From the NCBI GenBank assembly GCA_049999765.1, contig JBNGIQ010009149.1, positions 1 to 21,926 on the forward strand: a stretch of 21,926 nt of DNA. Reading direction: 5' to 3'. The notes beneath the pieces were generated by a model. The model ran no database searches, was not told where the DNA came from, and was given only the letters and a program-made list of their open reading frames with translations. The position numbers were made by a program, and so were the translations under genes. Positions 7,869 to 17,093 of this stretch are shown here, piece by piece. Within the stretch, counting starts at the first letter, position 1; each line of letters begins with the position of its first letter. This DNA comes from Phaeoceros laevis. Lineage: Eukaryota > Anthocerotophyta > Anthocerotopsida > Notothyladales.

Positions 7869-9321
7869 ATGGAGATGGTGTTCTCGCTTTGCATTTGGGA
7901 AGGAGACCTTTTTGGTGCTGCGGCCGCCCCGTCTCAATCTGATTGGGACTTCGGAACCATGTCTCCCCAGTTGTGGAGCGGGCTTCCCAAGCAGGTGCTC
8001 GAGATGATCTTGCTGAAGATGATTCCGGATTCAAGCAAGTGCCGATTTCGAGCTGTCAGCAGGCACTGGCGGCAGCTGCTGTCGTCTGCAGAGGCATTCA
8101 AGAAGACCGTACCTTCTTGCCCTACGTTGGGTGCAAGCTTTACCGGCATTCGAAGGGTGTTGTGCACAGCCACAGCCACATTTGGAAGCCCTACAAGGGG
8201 AAGGGCGTCCGGGTGACGGGAGCGGAGCAGAAACAGGCTTCAGTCATCACCTGTGGCAGCAGCCTCGTGAGCAAGGACTGCGCTTTGCGCCTCTCTGGCT
8301 TGCCGAATCTTGACGTGAATCCCAACGGCTGTATTTTGCAGGATGGTTTGCTTTTGCTCGTGGCCAAATCAGATGTCTTCGAGCCTCATAATGCAGATGT
8401 TCGTGTCATCAATCCGATGAACAGAACCCGGAAATTGCTGCCCAGGTGTGATGATTCAAGATTCTATCATTCCCAACATTCAGCTGAAGCACTCAGAATG
8501 AGTGTGGTGGTGAGCAGTCCTCCAGAGTGTGCCTTTCATGTCTTTGTGATAGGCACGGAAGTCAAGGAGGCTAGGGGAACAAAGCATTTGCTTAGGTATT
8601 CTTCGGAGAGTAACAGCTGGGAGGCCTTTACGGGGGATGCGGACTTGAGCAGAATCACCTCGCTCTGAGCAGGAAACTGCTTTATGCCGTCAACCACAGG
8701 GAGGGTACCCTCTATATGTACCATGCAGAGGAAAATGGTCGGGCGTTGTCTATGTTCAAGGCTCTTAGGTTTCCACCATCTCATCTTGACGCATATGTGC
8801 TCGGCGTACAATGTCACCTTGGCAAGACCTATTTCTTTTGGAGAACAAGAAGTGAGAGTTTCCCTTTTCAGGACAAACCATTATCTTGCAGTATGGGAGT
8901 TGGATCCTGTCAAGGATACCTGGGAGCTCACATCTGTTGCGCCTGATGAGTTGTTGGATGATTTTCGAAGTTTGTTCCCATTGTTCCTTGGATTCAAGGT
9001 TGCACGGTGACTGATGGCATGCTTGCCATGGCGATCAGCCTCATGGTTGTCCAGGAGGACCGGGAGGAGGAGAGCGATGGGGATGGCGTGCCGTGTTATC
9101 CTGACCGGTATGTATACTATCGCTTTGGAGACAAGTCGTGGTACAGTTGCAGCAGATTTTTTTGCTCTAATTCATTGGAGGATCATGCCGGCTCTGGCGT
9201 TGTCCGCTTGGACGACTACCACTTTCTGTTTGAGCCAAGGTTGGATATTCGACTGGGTGAATGGGTCGGACATTTGCACAAGCCTTGGCTCGCTTGCTTT
9301 CTCCCAGCTTCAATCGGGTGA
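7869..9321 (+). pseudogene. F-box protein gene with kelch/F-box-associated C-terminus, broken by multiple frameshifts
   Basis: Starting from ATG 7869, an F-box is read at about residues 35-80 (LWSGLPKQVLEMILLKMI, then RFRAVSRHWRQLLSS). This segment docks SKP1 in SCF ubiquitin ligases. The rest resembles the C-terminal beta-propeller region of plant F-box/kelch proteins: VRVINPMNRTRKLLP, then FHVFVIGTEV, LAVWELDPVKDTWELTSV, and a final VVRLDDYHFLFEPRL before the TGA at 9319-9321. These parts lie in different frames. The frame changes near 8105-8120, again near 8635-8650, near 8880 and near 9000. No GT-AG intron explains the changes, while the neighbouring genes are intact over long spans, so a decayed gene is likelier than assembly error. 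Without the changes the protein would be about 480 residues, a usual length for the family. Confidence 0.7.
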
Positions 9322-10336
9322 ACAGTGCAGATAAGCAGTTTGGGTACATTCTTTGTCATGGTATACGTATCCCCACGTCTCACCTTCAGCCCTTCAGTCA
9401 AGTGGTATTCCTTGTGACCATGTGTTGTGCCGGAGTGGTGTAGGATGCATGAGGAAGCTGCCATGTGTCCACCTTAAAAGCGGTCAAGGTGCTGCAACCA
9501 TAAAACCTGTTTGAGAAAACGTGAAATGAGATTGGATACCATTCTTGATATGTGTTCCCAGCTGCAATTGCTTTTATCCTCGTCAGCATTAGCCCCTGTC
9601 CAGATGTGGAAAATGGTGTAGGGTTGGTAGGGAAGAATGGGGTTCTGGATAGTTCAGTTCTCTCTGGTCTGCAATCAAACCTAGCTGACATTGCTCCTGT
9701 AGTTGACGTGACCTGCGTAGAGAGAAGATGCTTCTGCTCGAGGATGCTATCGTACGCAGCATTTTTGTGCGTCTTTGGAATGCGAGCTGCTCACAGCCCA
9801 GTGCCAGAAAAGGCCAGTATGCATGCTGGGAGCTAGTCACCTTAGACCTCGACGGCTTCGGGATGAACTTATGAAGACTCACAAAAAGCCTGTGAGGACA
9901 CCGTCTGAGACCACTCTGCTCTCCATCCATGATGGTTTTTCTGCACAGGAGAAAGCCATACGCAAGACGCTATAAGTCGCCCTTGTGGCCACTTCACTGC
10001 TGTTCCAGAAGGGGTGCCTCTAGATACCAGAGTGCTCTCGCTGTCATGGTTTTCTGATGTAGTGAGCCGATTGTCTATTCTGAGACTTCACGAGGGCTAG
10101 CTCAGCCCATCTGACAATTTATCAGGGGTGCCTCTAATAATGCGCATTGGCCAGAGACGTCTAATAAGCGAACTTGGTTGAAGGAATTCTCCTCCTAAGC
10201 CAATTTTGATCAAAGAAGCTACATCTATATATACAAGTCTCCAATTACAGAGTGCTTGCAATGAAATGCTCATCCATCCATTCTTGTGGAAACATTCATG
10301 TGTGGTGGCAGCACCTGAGATTGAAGAGTTTCAAGA
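9322..10336. other. Intergenic stretch between F-box pseudogene and P450
   Basis: No gene can be supported. A plus-strand frame ending at 9975 has a peptide-like tail (PRRLRDELMKTHKKPVRTPS and onward) but no family match, and it might be a lost exon or 3' sequence of the F-box gene. The 13-mer AGGGGTGCCTCTA occurs twice (about 10010 and 10121). A TATATATA tract lies near 10226-10234. The left half of the interval shows nothing further. Confidence 0.35.
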
Positions 10337-12146
10337 TCAGTAAAAGTTGAGCGGCAGGCGGGGGCTGGCAACAGCTAGCAGGTGATGCTTCTTCGGCGCC
10401 GTCAAGCTAAACTCTTCAGACATGTCCAGATCGTCTGGTTTCTGGCCGTTGGGCAGTGTCCAATCGAAACTGTGAACCAGTGTGGCCACCATGAAGGTGG
10501 ATAAGGTCAGACCGAAAGTGGCGGCAGGGCACATCCTCCTTCCTGCTCCGAAGGGGATCAAATCCAAGCTCTTGAGCCCTCTGGTATCCTCATTCCTGAC
10601 GGACATTCAAACAGCCATCCACCCCCAAATGTACGCAATATGTGAGACAACAGAGCTCTGGCACAACCGTGGTGGTCAACATACAGCTCTCCAGCGACGT
10701 GAATTGATGCCTGCATTGCAACTGATCATAAATTTACCTGCCCACAAATCTGTCGGGGTCGAATTTGTCGGGATTGGAATACGCCGACGATGCTCGGTGG
10801 ATGGCCCAGATGTTGATAAAGACGGTGGTGCGGGCGGGGATGTTGAAACCGCTCACCTGGCAAGCGAGGTTGCTCTGGTGGGGGATCATGAGAGGCGCCA
10901 CGGGATGCAGCCGCAGCGTCTCCTTCATCACGGCCTGGATGTAAGGCAGACTGGCTATGTCGTCCTCCTCCAGCGCCCGCTCCCTTCCCACCACCGCGTC
11001 CAGCTCGGCCTGCGCCTTTCTCAAACACGCCGGGTTCTTGAGCATCTCCGCCATGGCCCATTCCGCGGTCAAGGCGGGAGTGTCGACGCCGGCCAGCAGC
11101 ACGTCGCCGGAGAACCCCTTGATCACGTTGTCCTTCTTGATGCCAGGCTCGTCGGGCAGATTCAGCAGAGCGTCGAAGAAGTCCCACCGCTTAGGCTCGG
11201 TGTTGCCGTCGCCGTCGACTTCAGACATCGCCGACACCTTCCGCCGCTGCCGGTGCTCGGCGATGGCGCCGTCGAAGAACTTGCTCAGCCGACTCTTGCA
11301 GCGCTGGATGCGCTTCCGGTGGATGAGGTCGTCCAGGAAGGCCAGCGACGGGATGTAGTCCCCGAACATCTTGATGCCCAGCACCTTGTTGGATTCCTGC
11401 ACCACGCTCATGAACTCAGCGGCGTCCGGGTCGACCTCCTGCCCTTGGAAGGTGCAGAACCTCTTGCTCATCAAGATCTGTGTCATGACGTTGAGCGTCA
11501 CCGACGTGCATTTGACGTGAACGTCCACCTCCCTGTGATCCTTGCTTTCCGCCAGAATCGATCTCATGGCGTCGTCCACTTCCTCCCTCCTCTTCCCCTG
11601 GTACTCTCTGAGCTTCTTGGGCGTCAGAACCTCCGACAGCAACACCTTCCTGCTCGCAACAAAAATCGGCAAACCTGTGCTTAAAGATGATGCTCTGTTT
11701 TCGAGAAAGAGGCAGGCCCAGAGGTGTATGGTCTATGGCTGGACCCGTGCGTACCTGAGGAGCTGGTGCCTTTGGGTGCTGGGGGTGAAGGCCATGCTTC
11801 CCTCCGTGAAGGTGAAGCTGTCGATGGCCGACTGATTAGGCCGGTGCGCGAAGTTCTCGTCCTGGACCTTGAGAACTTCTCGCGCCGCCTCGCCTGACGA
11901 GATGATCAACACCAGCTTCGACCCCATCCGTAGCGACATCACAGGGCCGTACCGCTTTGCCAGTCTCCGGAACTCGTTTGGAGGAAAGGGGCCTCCGAAC
12001 AGGAGCAGGTTGCCTACGATCGGCCACCCTGGAGGGCCAGGAGGAAGCTTGAGCTTCCACGCCTTCCATTTCTGGATCTGGTGCAGAATGTGGGCTGCGG
12101 CCAGCAGCCCCGCCACCGCAATCACCAGCGCGTCCAGTAGCTCCAT
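10337..12146 (-). CDS. Cytochrome P450, CYP71 clan (A-type), three exons, 520 aa
   Basis: The exons are 12146-11755, 11649-10738 and 10595-10337, and both introns (105 and 142 bp) are GT-AG and phase 2. They sum to 1563 bases, or 520 residues. The start at 12146 (MELLDALVIAV...) is chosen over an upstream ATG at 12194 because it begins directly with the membrane anchor. An N-terminal hydrophobic segment (about residues 3-22) and the proline hinge PPGPPGWPIVGN predict an ER-anchored monooxygenase using NADPH-P450 reductase. Other motifs are I-helix AGVDTPALTAEWAM, K-helix ETLR (ExxR), FDPDRF (PERF-type) and heme-binding PFGAGRRMCPAATFG with the axial cysteine. The usual glycine two residues after that cysteine is alanine. 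Clan members oxidise phenolics, terpenoids, fatty acids and similar compounds; the family number and substrate cannot be told from sequence. No internal stop or frameshift is seen, so the gene looks functional. Confidence 0.88.
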
Positions 12147-13315
12147 CACGGAAGGATGGATGTATTCCGATCGACGACGGACCAGGTGCCTCAATCAGTC
12201 GCAATGCTTTCTGCAGTCGCCAACACTTCTTAAAAAGCAGGAGAGCCCTGATCATCCAACGGCAGCGTCAGCGGCGTGGGCGGCGGATCTTGGAACCACG
12301 CAGCGCATGTGGAACTCGTGGTCAGAGCCTGAACCGGTTGCTGCTTCTCTCTTCCGCCATGGCATGGGAAAACCCCGAGAGAGAGCATACGACCGGTGCT
12401 CCCCCCTTAAGTTTTTCGCAAGGAGCTCGTTGATTGAAGTGGAGCGTGCAGGATAAACCAAGACATGGCCAGGAGCGGTGAATGGCATCCCTTGTGCCCC
12501 GGGACCGGGAAGCATCGACATACCTCGCTCCAAACACCAGCAGCAGTCTCGAGAAAGGGTCTCAGAAAGAACTGGTCATGACAGTGTACTTGTTTCCACT
12601 TGTGTTCCTTTGCAAGTTGGTGCATATGCGGGATTTGCACAATCTTGAGGAGGTCTATGGGAACACCGAACTCATCGTAATGCCTTCGGATTTAGGTTGA
12701 AAGCAGATACAGATTGAGATTGGGAATTGGGATGCAGGGGCCGATAGGAATGCCAGTTCAGATAGGGAAAGTGTCCGCAGCAGGAAGAAAAGAAGACAAG
12801 ACAGGAATCTTCTCCGGTTCCCGCACTTCGAGGTGGAGATTTGCGACGCTGCCCTTGTCGTAGCCCTGTCAATTTCGGTGGTAGACTGTCAATTTCGGTG
12901 GTGGACTGTCGATTTCGGTGGTAGACAGTCAATTTCGGTGGTGTCTAGTGCAGTTTTCAGAGAAAAGTACAGCAGACGTATGTTCTTCTCAACAAACTTC
13001 ATGGGAAAGAAGGAAGCTCATTTTTGGTGTTTACTTCATGAGGATGTATACACCACTAGACCAACCATCATATGACATTGGAATACAATTTGAAGAGCAA
13101 AGTGTGTCCAGACTCCAGACAGGGCCTTCCCACAAGTCGAAGAAATTTCGGCATCAAGCACAAGAAGAGTGGAATGACTTGTTAGTCTACTGCAATTGGA
13201 ACAGCATGGGCCCACTGCAACATGTTTGGCTAGCTCCCTGCAATGAGAAATCACATCCTCCCAGACTGTCGCCTCATCGGCTAGTCCTTCAAAAAAATAC
13301 TCGTGATCAACAGTC
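12147..13315. other. Intergenic region between P450 5' end and PPR 3' end
   Basis: This region holds the presumed P450 promoter (right of 12146 on the minus strand) and the PPR 3' flank. The 12150-12560 part is GC-rich and open in several frames, but those frames have no recognisable product. A 20-bp minisatellite is described separately. A minus-strand frame (13374-13036) overlaps the PPR stop and is discussed as a finding. Confidence 0.4.
12867..12946. repeat. 20-bp minisatellite, four copies
   Basis: Four exact-length copies of TGTCAATTTCGGTGGTAGAC start at 12867, 12887, 12907 and 12927, with one to a few substitutions per copy and no indels. The ATTTCGGTGG core is unchanged in all four. 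The array sits in the P450/PPR intergenic region, about 720 bp upstream of the P450 start and about 370 bp beyond the PPR stop. Confidence 0.9.
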
Positions 13316-16300
13316 CTACGCATATGCCAGGTGCCCTTCCTGCACCAAGCGTGGAAGGCCTGCGCGTCCCACATCCTTGTTCGATGAGACGGGAGGACTT
13401 CTATAGCCCACCTTCTTCGCCATCTCTAGCACTCTATGTAGTGCCGCGTAGATTTTCTTATACTCTGGATGGCTAATATCCCCAGGTAGAAAAGCGTGCA
13501 CTTCACGGTTAGCAGCAACCCAGCTGTACCCAACCTGCCTCTTCACCCCAGAAACTTTCATCTGCGATTTCACCTCTGCCACATCATCCCACCTGTTTGC
13601 TGATTCGAAGAGTTGTCCTAGCAGAACATAGGCAGCATCATTCTCAGGTTGCAGTCTCAAAACATGGTCAAACGCACGCTTTCCGACCTCCAAGTTACTG
13701 TACCTCTTACTTGCAGCAAGCAGCGAGAGCCAAATCACAGCATCTGGCTGAAAAGGCATTTGCTCAACAACTGCCTCTGCCTCTTCCAGCCGACCTGCCC
13801 GGCCTAAAAGGTCGACAACACATGAATAATGCTGCATTGAGGGTTCAATTTTGTGATGTTCTGTCATAGACTTGAAGTACTGCAGACCTTCTTCAACCAA
13901 GCCGGCATGACTGCAAGCTGAGAGCACAGAGACATATGTGTAGGAGTTGGGGTTAACTCCGTCAGCCTGCATTTGTTGGAATAGTTTGAGGGCCTCCGCA
14001 CCTTGCCCATGTTGGGCATATCCTGCAAGCATTGCATTCCATGATACAAGTGTCCTTTCCGGAATTGTGCGGAACACGTCAAGGGCAGTGTCTAGGCTGC
14101 CACATTTGGCATACATATCAATTAGGCTGTTCCCAACCACAGCGGCTGCGTCCAACCCTTGTGCACGTGCCTGGAGATGCGCTCTTTTGCCCTCTTCTAG
14201 ATTAGCCGAGTCCGCACATGCGTTAAGGACTCTACTGAAGGTGACTTCGTCAGGCTGCACACCCTCCTCCTGCATCTGCCTGAAGATTCTAAGAGCAGCT
14301 TCATTATCCCCAAACCTGGCATATCCTGCAATCATTGTGTCCCATGCTACCACATCCCGAACCAGTAACTTTTCAAAAATCTTGCAAGCATCATCTATGC
14401 TGCCGCAATTAAAATACATGTCCACAAGTGTCGTCCCTATAACTGAATTCGTAGCCTCATACCTGTACTCATTGATGTAGGAAGCAATGACTCTACCCCA
14501 CTCCAATGCTGCCAAGTCTGCAGAAGCTTTCAGAACAGCAATAAAGGTAGCTTCGTCCAGCATCAGACCTTCCATCAGTAATTGCTGAAAGAGTCTGATG
14601 GCTTCCTGTGACTGTCCAGCTTGAACATACCCTTCAAGCATCGTGTTCCAGACAACTAACTGGTCTTTTGGCATATTCTCAAACACTTGAAGGGCTTCAG
14701 TAAGGCTCCCACATTGCACATATGCATCAAGAAGCGCAGTACCCAAAGCCAAGTCTAACTCTGAACCGGCTTGCAATACCTTGGCATGGAACTGCTTTGC
14801 ATGTTCCAGATATATTGGGTTTGAACATGCTTTCAGCACAGTGATGTATGTTACCTTGTTAGGTTCAACCCCCTCCTGTTGCATCTTGCTAAAGAGTGAC
14901 AAGGCCTCCTCGGAACTTCCGTACCTCGAATATCCGGCAATGAAAGCATTCCATGCTACTACATCCCGTGTGGCCATACCGGCAAATACTTTACATGCAT
15001 CCTCCATTTTCCTGCATTTTGCATACATGTCAACTAGAGTAGTGGCCAAGAGCAGATCTAGATTTGTACTGCTTTTGATGGCCTGGTCATGGAGTAGCTG
15101 GCCCAGCTCTAGAGCTCCTAAGCTACCACATCCTTTCAGAATATTCATGAATGTCACTGCATCTGGGTTCAAACCTTCCTGTCGCATCTGTCCCACAAGC
15201 ATAAGTGCTCTATCTACATCACTCTCTTTCACAAGTCGTTGAATTAAGGCATTATAAGTGACGACATCCCGAAGTGATAATTTCATGAAGACCTCATAAG
15301 CATCCTCCCGATTTCCCAGCTTCAAATACATGTGCACTAGGGCCTTCCCCACTGCACAGTCTGATTCCAGACCAGATTCAAGAATGAGAGCATGAATGAG
15401 CTTGCCCTCCGAGAGAGCCGACAAACTGATACAAGCTCGAAGGACACTAACAAATGTCTGCCTATTCGGTAACAATCCTTTCTCCATAAGTTCTTCAAAC
15501 AGTTCAATACCCTCTTCGTCATACCCATGGTTTACAAGACATAAGAGGAATGTGTTCCATGATGACACATCCTGTCTAGGCAACCTGTCAAAAGCTCTGC
15601 GTGCATCTGAAATACTCCTGCACTTAACAAACATATCCATCAGGGCGAGACCTAGGCTACTGCTCGAAGCATACTCACTGTCCATAATGTGAGCATAGAG
15701 GCGCCTTCCCTCATCCAGAGCTTTCATATTGCAGCAGTCCCTGATGAGAAAACTGTAGACACCAACAGGGTCATGAAGGCTTTTCAGATCTAGATCTTCC
15801 AACTTTTCCAGGGCCTCCACCAAACATCCCTCCTCCATGAGCCACTTGAGCTTCTCTGCCTCCCTACATGATTACCAAACTACAAAGATTACCAAACAAC
15901 TTAAACTAGGATCAACAGCCACTGAATGCTGCTCCTACATTCAAAAGGAAGCTTGGTCATGCTTTTCTGTCGTACCTGACACATTCCTGCTTGGCACCTG
16001 CAAGCTGGAAGGATGCAATAGATTCATCGGGTAATGCAGCCTCAGATTGTTTAGCATGAGAGACTCCAGAATAAATTGACCAACCATGCCTCCAGTTTTC
16101 GATTAGCTTTGACCGCACCCAAGGGGGAGTCCAAGGATTCGCAATCCACAGCCGCTCCCTTGTAGTTGTGTGTTCAAAGTCAGGATCGGTCGAGCTCTTC
16201 TGTAACCACCGGAGCGCAGCTCAGAAACCATGAATCGCACCAAGGGTGCCAACTCGACCTTGACTAACACCTATAAGCACAACACAAAAGCGCACCTTCG

Positions 16301-16756
16301 ATGCCCTATTGTCATACCAAAGTGAAGGATCGGTGAAATACTTGTGCCACCGCCTGTCAATTCGTGCAGACTGATCCGCGGCTACACAGGTTTGGAGAAG
16401 GGGACATCAGAGCACAGCCATCCTGAATCTGGAATGGAAATGGTTCACCATAATATATAGAAAATCCGCAGTGAAAGTATACCAGCCTCTTCAAAGTTCG
16501 GAACAGTAGATAATTCTCGACATTCTGGTGACCGCAGTGAAGTTGTCGCGCCTTTGAAACGGATCGATCGGTTGCTGTTTGCACCCTGAATTTGGCAAAT
16601 GCATGAAAATTCCCTAGTGGAATCCCTTTCAAGAACAAGGACAGTCATCCAGGGCCATTGGAAGACTTCCACACAGGTTTTCCATCCATGAATTGCAACC
16701 CTTCCACCCAAGGAACGAAAAACCTGATTGTTCCGCCCCGACAAAGCTTTCGCCAT
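13316..16756 (-). CDS. PLS-class pentatricopeptide-repeat protein with E/E+ end, no DYW domain
   Basis: The main exon (15863-13316) is intact. From its first ATG (15838) it encodes 840 residues filled with P-L-S type PPR motifs (DVVAWNAFIAGYSRYGSSEEA and the like, LVDMYAKCGS), ending in E/E+ sequence (about 590-812) with YSWVAANREVHAF and KKIYAALHRVLEMAKKVGY. The deaminase-like DYW domain that often follows is absent; 28 unrelated residues close the protein. Such proteins bind single-stranded RNA in chloroplasts or mitochondria, usually for C-to-U editing or processing, and E+ forms recruit a DYW partner. The frame stays open 5' of the ATG to a TAG-type acceptor. I join it to 16219-15976 (donor CAG/GTACGA, phase 2) and tentatively to 16756-16483 (phase 1), giving about 1021 residues with a basic N-terminus (MAKALSGRNNQVFRSLGG) that suits an organelle transit peptide. 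The middle exon is well supported; the first is less certain. Confidence 0.85.
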
Positions 16757-17093
16757 GGACCTTTCTCCCAGGACACCTCACTTTTAATCTGACTATACTC
16801 GAGGTGCACCGCTCCTACAATTGTGCTCGCTGCCATCCTCTCGCGGCACCAATCCAATTCGACAGGGCCAAATGCACACACAAGCTTCTGCTGGCCTTCA
16901 ACAACACCGTTCTCAAGGCCTCACATGCTGCGGATATTTGGGCGTACTTGTAAGTATTTTGACCCCAAACACAATAGATAGTCGTTTTGACCCCAAAAGT
17001 TCCAAACATACCTTGGATAGTCTTTTGACCCCAAACACAATAAGGCATGAATAAAACCTCCCTCCTAAATAAATCGAGTGACTTCTCCTAGCT
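16757..17093. promoter_or_regulatory. Divergent (shared) promoter of the PPR and helicase genes with three TTGACC repeats
   Basis: This 337-bp interval separates the two start codons, which point away from each other. It contains three direct copies of TTTTGACCCCAAA at 16957, 16985 and 17023. The first and third extend to the same 20 bases, ending in CACAATA. Each contains TTGACC, which matches the W-box core recognised by plant WRKY factors. The copies lie 51-137 bp before the helicase ATG, so some may be in its 5' leader. Regulatory use is inferred from position and repetition. Confidence 0.55.

Noticed and set aside
7485-8034. 150-158-codon minus-strand frames upstream of the F-box
   Set aside because: They overlap the F-box start antisense and consist of Ser/Pro/Arg-rich sequence from GC- and GA-rich DNA; no motif or upstream signal supports them.
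10482-11684. 400-codon plus-strand open frame
   Set aside because: It lies antisense to P450 exons 2 and 3, crosses both splice sites of intron 2, and its product is Leu/His/Arg-rich without motifs. The P450 on the other strand explains the open frame.
11869-12456. 195-codon plus-strand open frame
   Set aside because: It is antisense to P450 exon 1 and its 5' flank; a GC-rich shadow with no family features.
13947-15242. Plus-strand frames of 153-177 codons inside the PPR gene
   Set aside because: They repeat with the PPR motif period on the opposite strand, which is the usual mirror effect of a repeat protein.
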